NCBI GenBank assembly: GCA_003488145.1
Contig: DNMQ01000008.1
Coordinates: 12,735 to 43,477 of the forward strand
From: Pseudomonas sp.
GTDB taxonomy: Bacteria; Pseudomonadota; Gammaproteobacteria; Pseudomonadales; Pseudomonadaceae
Reading direction: 5' to 3'
Length of the DNA stretch: 30,743 nt
Part shown: one piece after another, positions 8,091-16,065 of the stretch
How positions within the stretch are numbered: the stretch's first letter is position 1
Layout: each line of letters starts with the position of its first letter
The notes under the pieces: model-generated
Database searches by the model: none
What the model was told of the DNA's origin: nothing
Seen by the model: only the letters and a program-made list of their open reading frames with translations
Program-made: the position numbers and the translations under genes

Positions 8091-8537
8091 TTACTGGCGA
8101 ATCCAGGTCTGCGTACGGCCCAGCGCCTCGATGCCGATGTAGCCGCGGACTTCCAGCTTGTCGCCGCCTTCGACCAGCTTGGCCTTGGCGCGGTAGGTCT
8201 TGCCCTTGGCCGGGTCGAGGATGGTGCCGTCGCTCCAGGCCTGTTCGCCGTCCGGCTTGAGGTCCCAGAGAATGGTCATGCCGGTGATGGGCTGATCCTT
8301 GCGCTCGCCGTCGCATTCGCTGCAGACCGGGTTCGGTCCGTGATCCGATTTCAGGATTTCGGCGACCTCGCCGCTCAGCGTGCCGTCAGCGGCCTGCTGG
8401 ATTTCGACGATGGACTTGGGCTTGCCGGTTTCGTCGTCGATGGTCTGCCAGCGGCCGGCAGGCGATTCGGCGGCAAGGGCCAGTGACGAGAGCGAGAGTG
8501 GCAGGGCCAGCAGCAGGGCATTGAAAAGAGGACGCAT
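8091..8537 (-). CDS. DUF2147 family secreted protein
   Basis: 148 residues beginning MRPLFNALLLALPLSLSS, a signal peptide with likely cleavage after ALA near residue 22. The mature part is one DUF2147 domain: GRWQTIDDETGKPKSIVEI, a CSEC cysteine pair in a region followed by RKDQPITGMTILWDL, then ILDPAKGKTYRAK and the closing RGYIGIEALGRTQTWIR. The fold is lipocalin-like; the function of the family is not established and it occurs as a small periplasmic protein across proteobacteria. Start ATG 8537 has a GGAG site 5 bases upstream, and the in-frame upstream extension lacks family similarity. It sits between the serine hydrolase and the siderophore esterase, both on the same strand. Confidence 0.92.
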   Translation of the reverse strand: MRPLFNALLLALPLSLSSLALAAESPAGRWQTIDDETGKPKSIVEIQQAADGTLSGEVAEILKSDHGPNPVCSECDGERKDQPITGMTILWDLKPDGEQAWSDGTILDPAKGKTYRAKAKLVEGGDKLEVRGYIGIEALGRTQTWIRQ

Positions 8538-8641
8538 GGTGTCTCCAGTGATGGAAAAGGCAGCGCCGACTCTAGCACCGGGCATTTGCCTGCACTTGCC
8601 CTGGCCGGCTGACCGGTCGGTTCTCGTCGCTTTCGTCATCC

Positions 8642-9592
8642 TCAGTCGTCCTGATCGCGGGATGGCTGGCGTCCGATCGCGGCCGCCAACGCCAGCGCCA
8701 CGACCGAGCTGTGTGCGGCGTTGGTGCCGTGGTTGGCTCCTGGGAACAGCTGAAATTCGCTGTGCAGGCCGCGCCCGGACAGCCGCTGCAGCCGGTCGAT
8801 CAGATCCCGGGCATTGCCGACCATGCGCCGCTCGGCCATATGGCGCTGGCGCGGGTCGTCCATGGCGGCATCCGCCGCGGGCTCTTCGGCATCGCCAGCG
8901 GTGACCAGCAGGCGCGCGGCGACAGGCTGGTCCGCGAGCTGCCGTTCGAACGCTTCGAGCGTGCGTTCAACATAGCCCTGGTACCACCAGATCGACGGAC
9001 TGGCGGCCACATAGCCCTGAAATGCCTGCGGCTTGGTGAACAGTGTGTAGAGGGTGAACAGGCCGCCGTAGGAATGGCCAAACAGGGTCTGCCGTCGGGC
9101 GTCTACCGGGTAGCGCTTGGCGATCAGCGGTTTGAGTTCGTCCTCGATAAAGGCCAGAAAGTCATCGGCACCGCCCGATGGCGGCGGTTCGCGGCGCGGC
9201 AGGCGCTGGCGATCGTCGGCTTTGGGCGTGTAATCCTCGGCACGCGCCTTGAAGTCGTACAGGGCCTCGCCGGGGTAGCCGATGCCGACGACCAGTACCG
9301 AATCGCGAAGATTAGGGTCAGGCCGATCCTCCAGGGCCTGGGCCTGGATCGCCAGCCCCGGAAACAGGGCGTTGCCATCCAGCACATAGAGCACCGGATA
9401 GCCACCCGGCGGTGGCGCGTGTCGCGGCTCCGAGACGAAGATGCGGTAGTCCTTGCCAGTGCGTTGCGAATGCAGGTCACGCTGGCTGCTGTGCGGCAGC
9501 TGAACTGGCTGCCAGCCGGCTTCTTCCCCGGCGTGTGCCTGTACGGCGGCAAGCCCCAGGCCGGCCAGCAGGGCGAGCAGGGCACCTTTCAT
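8642..9592 (-). CDS. Periplasmic alpha/beta-hydrolase, siderophore esterase type (IroE/PfeE/Fes-like)
   Basis: 316 residues with a signal peptide (first about 22 residues, ending AHAGE). The body is an esterase-D-type alpha/beta hydrolase: LYVLDGNALF, VVGIGYPG, the nucleophile elbow GHSYGG (S174), the following TLYTLF-x-KPQAFQGYVAASPSIWW, and the catalytic His in FPGANHGTNA (H288). IroE and PfeE relatives open the tri-ester ring of enterobactin-like siderophores in the periplasm so that iron can be released. It is translationally coupled (ATGA overlap 9589-9592) to a DUF2218 gene and lies directly downstream of a TonB receptor, which supports an iron-siderophore role. The exact substrate is inferred, not shown. 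Confidence 0.9.
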   Translation of the reverse strand: MKGALLALLAGLGLAAVQAHAGEEAGWQPVQLPHSSQRDLHSQRTGKDYRIFVSEPRHAPPPGGYPVLYVLDGNALFPGLAIQAQALEDRPDPNLRDSVLVVGIGYPGEALYDFKARAEDYTPKADDRQRLPRREPPPSGGADDFLAFIEDELKPLIAKRYPVDARRQTLFGHSYGGLFTLYTLFTKPQAFQGYVAASPSIWWYQGYVERTLEAFERQLADQPVAARLLVTAGDAEEPAADAAMDDPRQRHMAERRMVGNARDLIDRLQRLSGRGLHSEFQLFPGANHGTNAAHSSVVALALAAAIGRQPSRDQDD

Positions 9593-9906
9593 GGCTCGGC
9601 CTGCCTGTGGCTTGGCGGTAGCGGCCCGTCCAGCCAGTTCACCTTCAGTGCTTCCTCGCCCGAGAAGCGATGGAGGTGGTCGTCGATAACGAAGCGCGGG
9701 CGCTTTTCCGCCTCGCCGGCCTCGGCCTGGCAGTCGATCAGCAGTCGCTCGTCATCGGCGAGCATCCGGCACTGGCCGAAGGCGAATTCGACCTGCGCCT
9801 GACGTTCGTCCAGCTGGACTTCGGCCTTGTGCGCGAAGTGCTTGCACAGCCGCATCATGTTGCGCGACGCGCGGGGTGTCGCCACCTGGGCGTGAAACTG
9901 GGGCAT
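9589..9906 (-). CDS. DUF2218 family protein in the siderophore cluster
   Basis: 105 residues, cytoplasmic (no signal peptide). The sequence follows the DUF2218 pattern: a start like MPQFHAQVATP, LCKHFAHKAEV near the N-terminus, and a closing region HLHRFSGEEALKVNW. The family has no proven function but is repeatedly found with TonB siderophore receptors and iron-uptake genes. A GGAG ribosome site lies before ATG 9906, and the stop overlaps the esterase start by 4 bases. It is 54 bp downstream of the receptor gene, so the three genes probably form one transcript. Confidence 0.9.
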   Translation of the reverse strand: MPQFHAQVATPRASRNMMRLCKHFAHKAEVQLDERQAQVEFAFGQCRMLADDERLLIDCQAEAGEAEKRPRFVIDDHLHRFSGEEALKVNWLDGPLPPSHRQAEP

Positions 9907-9924
9907 GGTGATCTCCGGAAGTCA

Positions 9925-9952
9925 GCCGCCGACGCATACGGGCGCCGGCGGC
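9925..9952 (-). other. GC-rich hairpin between receptor and DUF2218 genes
   Basis: GCCGCCG (9925-9931) pairs exactly with CGGCGGC (9946-9952) in the 54-bp gap. There is no T run, so it is not a classical terminator. It could stabilise the receptor mRNA end or lower expression of the two downstream genes. Confidence 0.4.
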
Positions 9953-9960
9953 CAGGTGGA

Positions 9961-12096
9961 TCAGAACTCGTAGCGGGCGCCCACCGTGAAACTGCGCGAC
10001 GGGCCGTAGAAGTTGAAGGTGCCGACGCTGCCAACTCGCGAAACGTATTTGCGGTCGAGCAGGTTGTTCACGTCGAAGGTGCCGGTCAGCTTGTCGGTGA
10101 TCGGGTAGGACAGCTTGGCATCCACCACTGCATATCCCGGTGCGCTGAGGCGCGGGCTGCCGGCGCGTTCGATGTAGTAGTCGCTCATCGCGGTCACGCC
10201 ACCACCGATCCCCAGGCCGCGCAGGGCACCGCCGGGCAGGGTGTACTTGGTCCACAGCGAGGCCTGGTGCTGGGGCATCAGCGCGAAGAGCGCGTTGTCG
10301 TCACCGGCCAGGTTCTCGGTCTTCATGTAGGTGTAGCCGGCCAGCACCTCCCAGTCGGGGGTCAGGTAGCCGCTGACTTCCAGTTCGCCACCGCGGATGC
10401 GGGTCTTGCCGGTGGCCTCGTAGACGCTGATCGGCGCGCCGCTGTCATCAATGGCGCCGGCCGCGCGGTTCTCGTCGGTGAGCTGGAAGGCGGTGATGCG
10501 CGCGTTCAGGTCGCCGCCGAAATAGCTGCCCTTGATGCCGACCTCGTACTGTTCGCCTTCGCGCGGGTCGATGATGCGGCCGTCGGCACCGGCCTCGCTC
10601 TGCGGCTTGAAGACCTGCGAGTAGCTGGCGTAGAGGGAGTGCTGGTCATCCAGATCGAGCACCAGGCCGCCGTAGGGCGTGACATAGCCGGATTCGCGCA
10701 CATCCTGCGTGGCGCTGCTGTTCTCGCCTTCGAAGCTGCTGACCCGCGCGCCGCCGATCAGCGCCAGGCGCTGGATCGGGCGGAAGGTCAGCTTGGCGTA
10801 GAGGCCGGCTTCGCGCTCGTCGGTTTCGGTCGGCGTACCGAAGGTGACGTTCGGCTTGCTGGTGTCGCCCGGCTGGTAGCTGGCGACGTCGATGGCGCCG
10901 AGATTGCCGCGGGCGTCCGCATACTCGGTCTCGTAGCGTTTGAAATCGCTGCCGATGACGAACTCGCTGACCTGCCCGAGCAGCTCGAACGGCTGGCTGT
11001 AGTTGGCATCGACGGCGAGGGTGTCCTGCTCCAGATCGCGCGCGGTGTAGGCCAGACTGGTCGCGCCGCTGTTGACGTTGCGCGCGGTGAAGGCATAGAG
11101 GTAATCGGTCGCGCGCCTGGAGCCGCGCACCGCCACGCGACCGTAGCCGCCATTGTCGAAGCGATGGGTCAGCTCGGCGACGACGTCGGTGCCGCGGCTG
11201 TCGAAATCCCCCCAGTCGGCGCCCAGGTAGGTCGAGCGACTGAAGTCTTCCAGGCTGCCGTCGATGGCGGCCGGATAGCCGTTGTGCGGAAGGATGTTCT
11301 TGGTCTGGTGAATCAGCCCGAAGGACATGACGGTGGCGTCGGACAAGTCGATGTCCAGCGCGCCGTAGAAGCTCTCGCTGGTGTTGGCGTTGTAGTCGAC
11401 CTCGCCGTTGGTGTCGGCGCGGGAGATCACCGTACGGCCGCGCACGCGCCCCTGCTCGTCGAGCGGGCCGGACAGGTCGGCTTCCAGGTAATTGGTGTCC
11501 CAGCTGCCGTAGCGTCCGGTCAGGCTGCCCTGGAACCCGCGAGTCGGGCGCTTGCGCACCATGTTGACGATGCCGCCCATCTCGCTGGTGCTGTTGAACA
11601 GCCCGGACGGCCCGCGCATGACCTCGACCCGATCGAACGGCGACAGCGACGGCAGCGTACCGTTGATGCTGGCCATCGGCGCGGGCAGGCCATCGATGTT
11701 GAATTCGTCGTACTCGTAGCCGCGCGCATAGATCGACGAGCGCCCGCTGTCGTTGCTCAGGGTGCGCAGGCCGGTTGAGTACTTGGCCAGGTCATCCAGG
11801 TTCACGAACTGGCGGTCGCGGATGTAATCGCTGGTGTACACGCTGATCGACTGCGGAATGTCGCGCAGTTCGGCCGGCGTCTTGGTGCCGACGGTGGCGG
11901 CCGGCACGGTGTAGCCGCCGCTTTGCTCCGAAGACGGCATGTCGTACAGGCGGTTGCCTTCGACGGTGATGCTCTCCAGCTGCACCGGTTCGGCCTGAGC
12001 GGCGACACTCTGCGCCAGGGCGCTCAACGGAAACGGGGCGAGCAGGCCGGCGAGCAGCAATGGCCTGAGGCTTGAGGTGCGGAGAATTCTGTCCAT
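9961..12096 (-). CDS. TonB-dependent ferric-siderophore receptor
   Basis: 711 residues. A signal peptide (about 1-28, ending SALAQ) is followed by a TonB-box-like ITVEG, then the plug domain (IPQSISVYTSDYIRDRQF, the hallmark RVEVMRGPSGLFNSTSEMGGIVNMVRKRPT), and an outer-membrane beta-barrel ending NLLDRKYVSRVGS and a C-terminal aromatic (ARYEF). It belongs to the FhuE/FpvA/FptA-like siderophore group. There is no N-terminal signalling (STN) domain, so it is not a FecA-type trans-envelope signaller; regulation is expected from the divergent AraC protein and Fur. With the esterase downstream, a catecholate ester such as an enterobactin-like or salmochelin-like xenosiderophore is a reasonable guess. 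No siderophore synthesis genes are in the window. Confidence 0.95.
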   Translation of the reverse strand: MDRILRTSSLRPLLLAGLLAPFPLSALAQSVAAQAEPVQLESITVEGNRLYDMPSSEQSGGYTVPAATVGTKTPAELRDIPQSISVYTSDYIRDRQFVNLDDLAKYSTGLRTLSNDSGRSSIYARGYEYDEFNIDGLPAPMASINGTLPSLSPFDRVEVMRGPSGLFNSTSEMGGIVNMVRKRPTRGFQGSLTGRYGSWDTNYLEADLSGPLDEQGRVRGRTVISRADTNGEVDYNANTSESFYGALDIDLSDATVMSFGLIHQTKNILPHNGYPAAIDGSLEDFSRSTYLGADWGDFDSRGTDVVAELTHRFDNGGYGRVAVRGSRRATDYLYAFTARNVNSGATSLAYTARDLEQDTLAVDANYSQPFELLGQVSEFVIGSDFKRYETEYADARGNLGAIDVASYQPGDTSKPNVTFGTPTETDEREAGLYAKLTFRPIQRLALIGGARVSSFEGENSSATQDVRESGYVTPYGGLVLDLDDQHSLYASYSQVFKPQSEAGADGRIIDPREGEQYEVGIKGSYFGGDLNARITAFQLTDENRAAGAIDDSGAPISVYEATGKTRIRGGELEVSGYLTPDWEVLAGYTYMKTENLAGDDNALFALMPQHQASLWTKYTLPGGALRGLGIGGGVTAMSDYYIERAGSPRLSAPGYAVVDAKLSYPITDKLTGTFDVNNLLDRKYVSRVGSVGTFNFYGPSRSFTVGARYEF

Positions 12097-12152
12097 GGGC
12101 GGCTCCTGTCGCAGCGGCGGCGACGTGTTGGCAAACGTTCGCGCTACTTAAT

Positions 12153-12171
12153 GATAATGATTTGCATCAAA
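12153..12171. promoter_or_regulatory. Fur-box-like sequence upstream of the TonB receptor
   Basis: GATAATGATTTGCATCAAA matches the 19-bp Fur consensus at 13 of 19 positions, with the first nine bases exact (overlapping repeats of the GATAAT type). It lies 57 bp upstream of the receptor start and about 100 bp upstream of the AraC gene, so it could make both genes iron-repressed. Confidence 0.68.
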
Positions 12172-12268
12172 AGATGTCGGCGCGTAGTCTGCCACCCAGC
12201 CGCTTCGCGAACCTTTGCGGGGCCGAACATTTGCTTTGCAATCCCGTCAGTTCGAGGCGCAGCGCCGC

Positions 12269-13237
12269 ATGAATCAAGCCGATCACATCATTCGTGGCGA
12301 TGAGTTGCCGGCCATGAGCAGGCCGGGGCTGCGCCTGCCCAACGAGGATGACGACCGCCTGCTCTACGGCCGGGTGAAGTGGGCGCAGCTGCGGGATGGC
12401 CTGTCGCTGCACTGGTCCGATTGCGAAGAGCTGCAGGATTTCGTCACCGAAAACGTGGTTGGCCCGCGGGTGTCGTTCGTGCTCTTTCTGCAGGGCCAGA
12501 GCCGGGTCAGTTATGGCGACCTGTCGCTGACGCTCGGCCAGCCGGCGTCGCAGCGTGCCCCCGAGGGCGTGGCGGTTTCGATGAATGAACCGGTGCTGTT
12601 CCGCCGCCAGGCGCGCCGCGGCAGTCATATCCGCAAGATGGTGGTGAGCCTGACGCCGGACTGGTTCGAAGGGCGCGGGGAGGGCGTCGACTCGAGTGAT
12701 GGCGCGATCCGCCGCTTCATGGACAGTCATCTGACGCCGCGCATCTGGAAGCCCTCGGCGCGGCTGCTGACCCTGGCCGAGCAGATGCTCAACCCGCCCG
12801 GCTATGACCCGCTGCTTCAGGGCCTGTACCTGGAAAGCCGCGCACTGGACATCGCCTGCGAGGCACTGATCAGCCTGGGTGATGGCTCGGCGTCGGCGGA
12901 ACAGGGCCTGCGCCCGCAGGAGTACCGCCGTCTGCAACGCCTCCTCGCGCTCCTCGACAGCGGTGAGGCCGACGACTGGACGCTGGAGCGTATCGCCCGG
13001 GAGGTGGGCGTCAATGCCACCACGCTGCAGCGGCAGTTTCGCCTGTTCAAGGGCATGACCGTGTTCGAGTACCAGCGTGCCCGCCGGCTGCAACTGGCGC
13101 GGGAGGCATTGGAGCGTGAAGGTGCCAGCGTCAACGAGGCCGCCTGGCGCGCCGGCTACAACAGTCCTGCCAACTTCGCCACGGCGTTCAAACGCCAGTT
13201 CGGCATCAGCCCGCGGCAGGTGCGGGCGCGGGTTTGA
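12269..13237 (+). CDS. AraC-family transcriptional regulator, PchR-like
   Basis: 322 residues from ATG 12269. The N-terminal 200 residues form a ligand-binding domain of the PchR/AlcR type; the C-terminal 100 carry two helix-turn-helix motifs: LERIAREVGVNATTLQRQFRLF and VNEAAWRAGYNSPANFATAFKRQFGISPRQVR. PchR-type regulators bind the ferric siderophore itself in the cytoplasm and then activate the cognate receptor gene. The divergent position against the TonB receptor fits this role. The frame stays open upstream to TTG 12215, but that stretch runs towards the Fur box and lacks family similarity, so ATG 12269 is preferred. No strong ribosome site is visible; GAGG (12253-12256) is rather far. 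Confidence 0.92.
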   Translation: MNQADHIIRGDELPAMSRPGLRLPNEDDDRLLYGRVKWAQLRDGLSLHWSDCEELQDFVTENVVGPRVSFVLFLQGQSRVSYGDLSLTLGQPASQRAPEGVAVSMNEPVLFRRQARRGSHIRKMVVSLTPDWFEGRGEGVDSSDGAIRRFMDSHLTPRIWKPSARLLTLAEQMLNPPGYDPLLQGLYLESRALDIACEALISLGDGSASAEQGLRPQEYRRLQRLLALLDSGEADDWTLERIAREVGVNATTLQRQFRLFKGMTVFEYQRARRLQLAREALEREGASVNEAAWRAGYNSPANFATAFKRQFGISPRQVRARV

Positions 13238-13347
13238 ATGCTCGGAAGGTGCGCCGTAAGACTTTTGCCCGCAGCCACATCTCGCGGCTGCTTGTTAAGC
13301 CGCACCGCCGCGCCATGCTCGCCACCGGTATTCAAAGGAGCGATTCG

Positions 13348-13671
13348 ATGAAACAGGGATTGTTGGCTACGGTGCTGCTGGCTGTGTTGGCGACACAGGC
13401 GCAGGCCGGTTTCCAGAAGGACAGGGAGGCGTTCGACAGGCACCAGGCCGAGCTCGACCAGCGTTGCGAATCGGCCCGGGAGGCGAAGCTGGCGCCGCTG
13501 CGCGAAGCGGCGTTTCAGGACTGCATGAGAACGACCCGCAACAGTCGCGCCGAGACCGAATGCCGGCGCAAGACCGCCGGTGAAAACGGCAGCCGGGCCG
13601 GCGGTGCGCCTCGCTTCTATGACTTGCCTGCCTGCGTAGAGGCGTTCGAGCACAAGCGACAGCGGCCCTAG
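13348..13671 (+). CDS. Small secreted Cys-containing protein of unknown function
   Basis: 107 residues with a clear signal peptide (MKQGLLATVLLAVLATQAQAG) and a strong AAAGGAG site 7 bases before ATG 13348. The mature part, about 87 residues, is highly charged and helical with four cysteines (contexts QRCES, QDCMR, TECRR, PACVE), which could form two disulfides in the periplasm. I do not recognise a named family. The frame extends upstream to 13234 but without a signal or ribosome site. It stands between the AraC regulator and the binding-protein/cyclase group, with 110 bp and 274 bp gaps, so it is probably transcribed alone. Confidence 0.8.
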   Translation: MKQGLLATVLLAVLATQAQAGFQKDREAFDRHQAELDQRCESAREAKLAPLREAAFQDCMRTTRNSRAETECRRKTAGENGSRAGGAPRFYDLPACVEAFEHKRQRP

Positions 13672-13712
13672 GCGGGAACCGCGGGCGTGCCGTGTAACGC
13701 GTGATATAGCCC

Positions 13713-13733
13713 GGCTGACGGCTGACGGCTGAC
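13713..13733. repeat. Three tandem copies of GGCTGAC
   Basis: A perfect 7-bp unit is repeated three times in the 274-bp gap before the first binding-protein gene. The rest of this gap shows no clear promoter or terminator. Confidence 0.85.
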
Positions 13734-13945
13734 AAGCTGGCCCGGCGATCTACGCCATGTGAGCGGCGCCTCCTCCCCCACATTCCCGCCCCCACCGGGC
13801 TCGCCATACGTCGGAGAGCTGTGGACGGGCACGCCCATCTGCTCAAGTGTGATGGGCTGGCGCCGAGAAACGGGGTATCTGATTGATTCTAGTGGCCTGC
13901 CCCCGATGCCGGCCTGGGGTTCATTGATCCCTCCGAGGACACTGC

Positions 13946-14713
13946 ATGCGTTCGTCCTGGCTCCGCGATCTGAGCGTCGCCCTTGTCCTGCTGGTGTCTG
14001 GGGCCTATAGCGCGCTCACCTATGCCCACGCAATCACCGCGGTCACCGAAGAGCTGCCGCCCTACAACATGACCGTCGATGGCGAACTGACCGGCATGGG
14101 CACCGAGGTGGTGAAGGCGGTACTGGAGGAGGCTGGCGAGGACGTGCGCATCCGTTCGATGCCCTGGGCCCGTGCCTATGACATCGCCTTGAACAACGAG
14201 AACGTGCTGATCTATTCCATCGCCCGCACACCGCAGCGCGAACCGTTGTTCAAGTGGGTCGGGGTGATCGCGCCGACCCGCTGGTTCCTGTTCTCGCTGC
14301 CCGGCACCGAGTTCGACCTGAAAACCCTGGACGATGCCCGGCAATACCAGATCGCCACGGTCAAGGCGGATGTCGGCGAGCAGTATCTGATCGACAAGGG
14401 CTTCGCCGTCGGCCGCAACCTGCAGTCGAGCAACAAGTACGAGCACAACTACCAGAAGCTCAAGGCGGGGCGGGTGGATCTGTGGATATCCAACGAACTC
14501 AATGCCCATTACCTGGTGCGTCAGGCCAGTGGTGATCCGAACGAGGCGGCGGTGCCGCAGCTGAGCCTGGACGACCTTGGCGGTGCGGATGGCCTGTGCA
14601 TGGCGTTCAGTCGCGACACTCCGGATGAGGTCGTCGAGCGCTTCCGCCAGGTGCTGGCTCGCGTGCGGGCCGATGGGCGCTACGACGCGATTGTCGCGAA
14701 ATGGCTGAAATGA
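13946..14713 (+). CDS. Periplasmic solute-binding protein (SBP_bac_3/amino-acid type) coupled to a diguanylate cyclase
   Basis: 255 residues; a signal peptide (about 1-28, ending TYAHA) follows a GAGGA site before ATG 13946. The mature part is a type 3 solute-binding domain: ITAVTEELPPYN, GTEVVKAVLEEAG, the subgroup signature PWARAYDIALNNENVLIYSIARTPQRE-like block near 78-105, and a second lobe with KAGRVDLWISNELNA. No permease or ATPase of an ABC transporter is nearby. Instead its stop overlaps (ATGA 14710-14713) the start of a membrane diguanylate cyclase, so it is likely a periplasmic ligand receptor feeding signalling rather than transport. It has a paralogue on the other side of the cyclase (16066-16797). 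The ligand is unknown; an amino acid or related small polar compound is expected for the fold. Confidence 0.9.
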   Translation: MRSSWLRDLSVALVLLVSGAYSALTYAHAITAVTEELPPYNMTVDGELTGMGTEVVKAVLEEAGEDVRIRSMPWARAYDIALNNENVLIYSIARTPQREPLFKWVGVIAPTRWFLFSLPGTEFDLKTLDDARQYQIATVKADVGEQYLIDKGFAVGRNLQSSNKYEHNYQKLKAGRVDLWISNELNAHYLVRQASGDPNEAAVPQLSLDDLGGADGLCMAFSRDTPDEVVERFRQVLARVRADGRYDAIVAKWLK

Positions 14714-16050
14714 ACGACGACTCAACCAGCACGATCAGCGAGCCGGTGCCGCGGCCGGTGGGTTCGCTCGGCCGCCGGCTGGTGCTGGCCACCCTCGGTT
14801 TCTGCCTGCTGTTCACCCTCGCCACCGTCGGGCTTCGGACCTGGACCGCCTGGCAGAACAACCTGGCGGAGATGAACGCCGAGTTGGCGCTGATCGATCA
14901 GGTGTTCCGCAGCACCCTGTCCAAGGCGATCTGGGAAATGGACAGTGATTCCCTGCATTCGCAGCTCGACAGCGTGGTGCAGGCCGCGCCCATCGGCCGC
15001 GTCGAGCTGCGGATCATCCGCGCCGGCCGCGAGCCGGAACTGGTTCAGCGGCAACGGGGTGAGCAGCCGGCCGAGCACCGCGCGCCGCGCCTGCAGCATC
15101 AGTTGAGCTACTAACCCTACGCCGGCGCCAGTGAGACGGTGGGCGAGCTGGTGCTCGAAGGCAATGAAGAACTGCTCTGGGAGCGCATGCTTGCCGAGGT
15201 CTACGACATCGTCATAACCCAGGTCATCCAGTCGCTGTTGCTGGCCGGGCTGATCATGTGGATGTTCAACCGCACGGTCACCCTGCATGTGCGGCGCATT
15301 GCCCGTCACCTGACGCGGCTGACGCCGGACAATCTCGATCGCAGCCTGCGCCTTGATCGTTCGCCGAAGCGGCACGACGAGCTGAGCCTGCTGGAAGGCG
15401 GCGTCAACATCCTGCAGGCGAAACTCTCGGCCTATCTCGAGCGCCAGCACCAGGATGAGCTGGCCCTGGCCGCGCACCGGGACCGCCTTGCCGAGCTGGT
15501 TGAAGAGCGCACTGCCGAACTGCGCGCCGCCAATGTGCAACTGGAAGAGCTGTCGCGCAGCGATCCGCTTACCGGACTGGCCAATCGGCGGCAGTTCGAC
15601 GAGATCAAGGAAGTCGAATTCCGCCGTGCGCTGCGTCAGGACCAGCCGTTGGCGGTGCTGATGTGCGACGTGGATTTCTTCAAGCGCTACAACGACCACT
15701 ACGGCCACGCCCAAGGCGACCAGTGCCTGCGAATGGTCGCCGACACGTTGCAGTCCGTGTTCGCCCGCGCTGGCGAGGTGGTCGCGCGGCTTGGCGGCGA
15801 GGAATTCGTCGTGCTGCTGCCCGGCGTCGATGCCGAGGCCGCGCGGCGGGCGGCGGTGCGCCTGCAGCAACGCCTGGCCGAGCGCGAGTTGCCCCACGAG
15901 GCTTCCGCCGTTTCACCCTACGTGACCTTCAGCATCGGCCTGGCCGTGCTCGATCCGGACACCATGGACCAATTCGACCAACTGCTGCACCGCGCGGACG
16001 AGGCCCTCTACCGGGCCACGACCCACGGGCGCAACTGCATTTCCGCCTGA
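14710..16050 (+). pseudogene. Membrane diguanylate cyclase (GGDEF) with an in-frame TAA stop
   Basis: Reading through the TAA at 15112-15114 gives one 446-residue frame: membrane helix 1 (about 22-44), a periplasmic region with FRSTLSKAIWEMDSDSLHSQ, helix 2 (about 170-190, VIQSLLLAGLIMWMF), a HAMP-like linker, a short coiled coil and a GGDEF domain with LTGLANRR, CDVDFFKRYND and the active-site GGEEF. The product-inhibition site, five residues before GGEEF, reads RAGE instead of RxxD. The stop falls at codon 135 in the periplasmic part (LSY-stop-PYAGASETVGELV) with no frame change; one C-to-T change from CAA would suffice. The downstream part could start at GTG 15139 or ATG 15187 and would keep helix 2 and the cyclase domain, so residual unregulated activity is possible. 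Start ATG 14710 is chosen for the ATGA overlap; ATG 14701 is also in frame. Confidence 0.85.
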
Positions 16051-16065
16051 TCGCATGAGGACTGC

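Noticed and set aside
9670..11778. A 702-codon open frame on the plus strand
   Set aside because: It lies exactly antisense to the TonB receptor, whose protein sequence is convincing. The Val/Ala/Gly/Arg-rich translation is typical of a shadow frame in GC-rich DNA.
12215..12268. TTG-started N-terminal extension of the AraC regulator
   Set aside because: It has no ribosome site and lacks family similarity; ATG 12269 gives a normal-length regulator.
13713..13733. The GGCTGAC triplet as a start of a CRISPR or satellite array
   Set aside because: Only three 7-bp units without spacers; no array.
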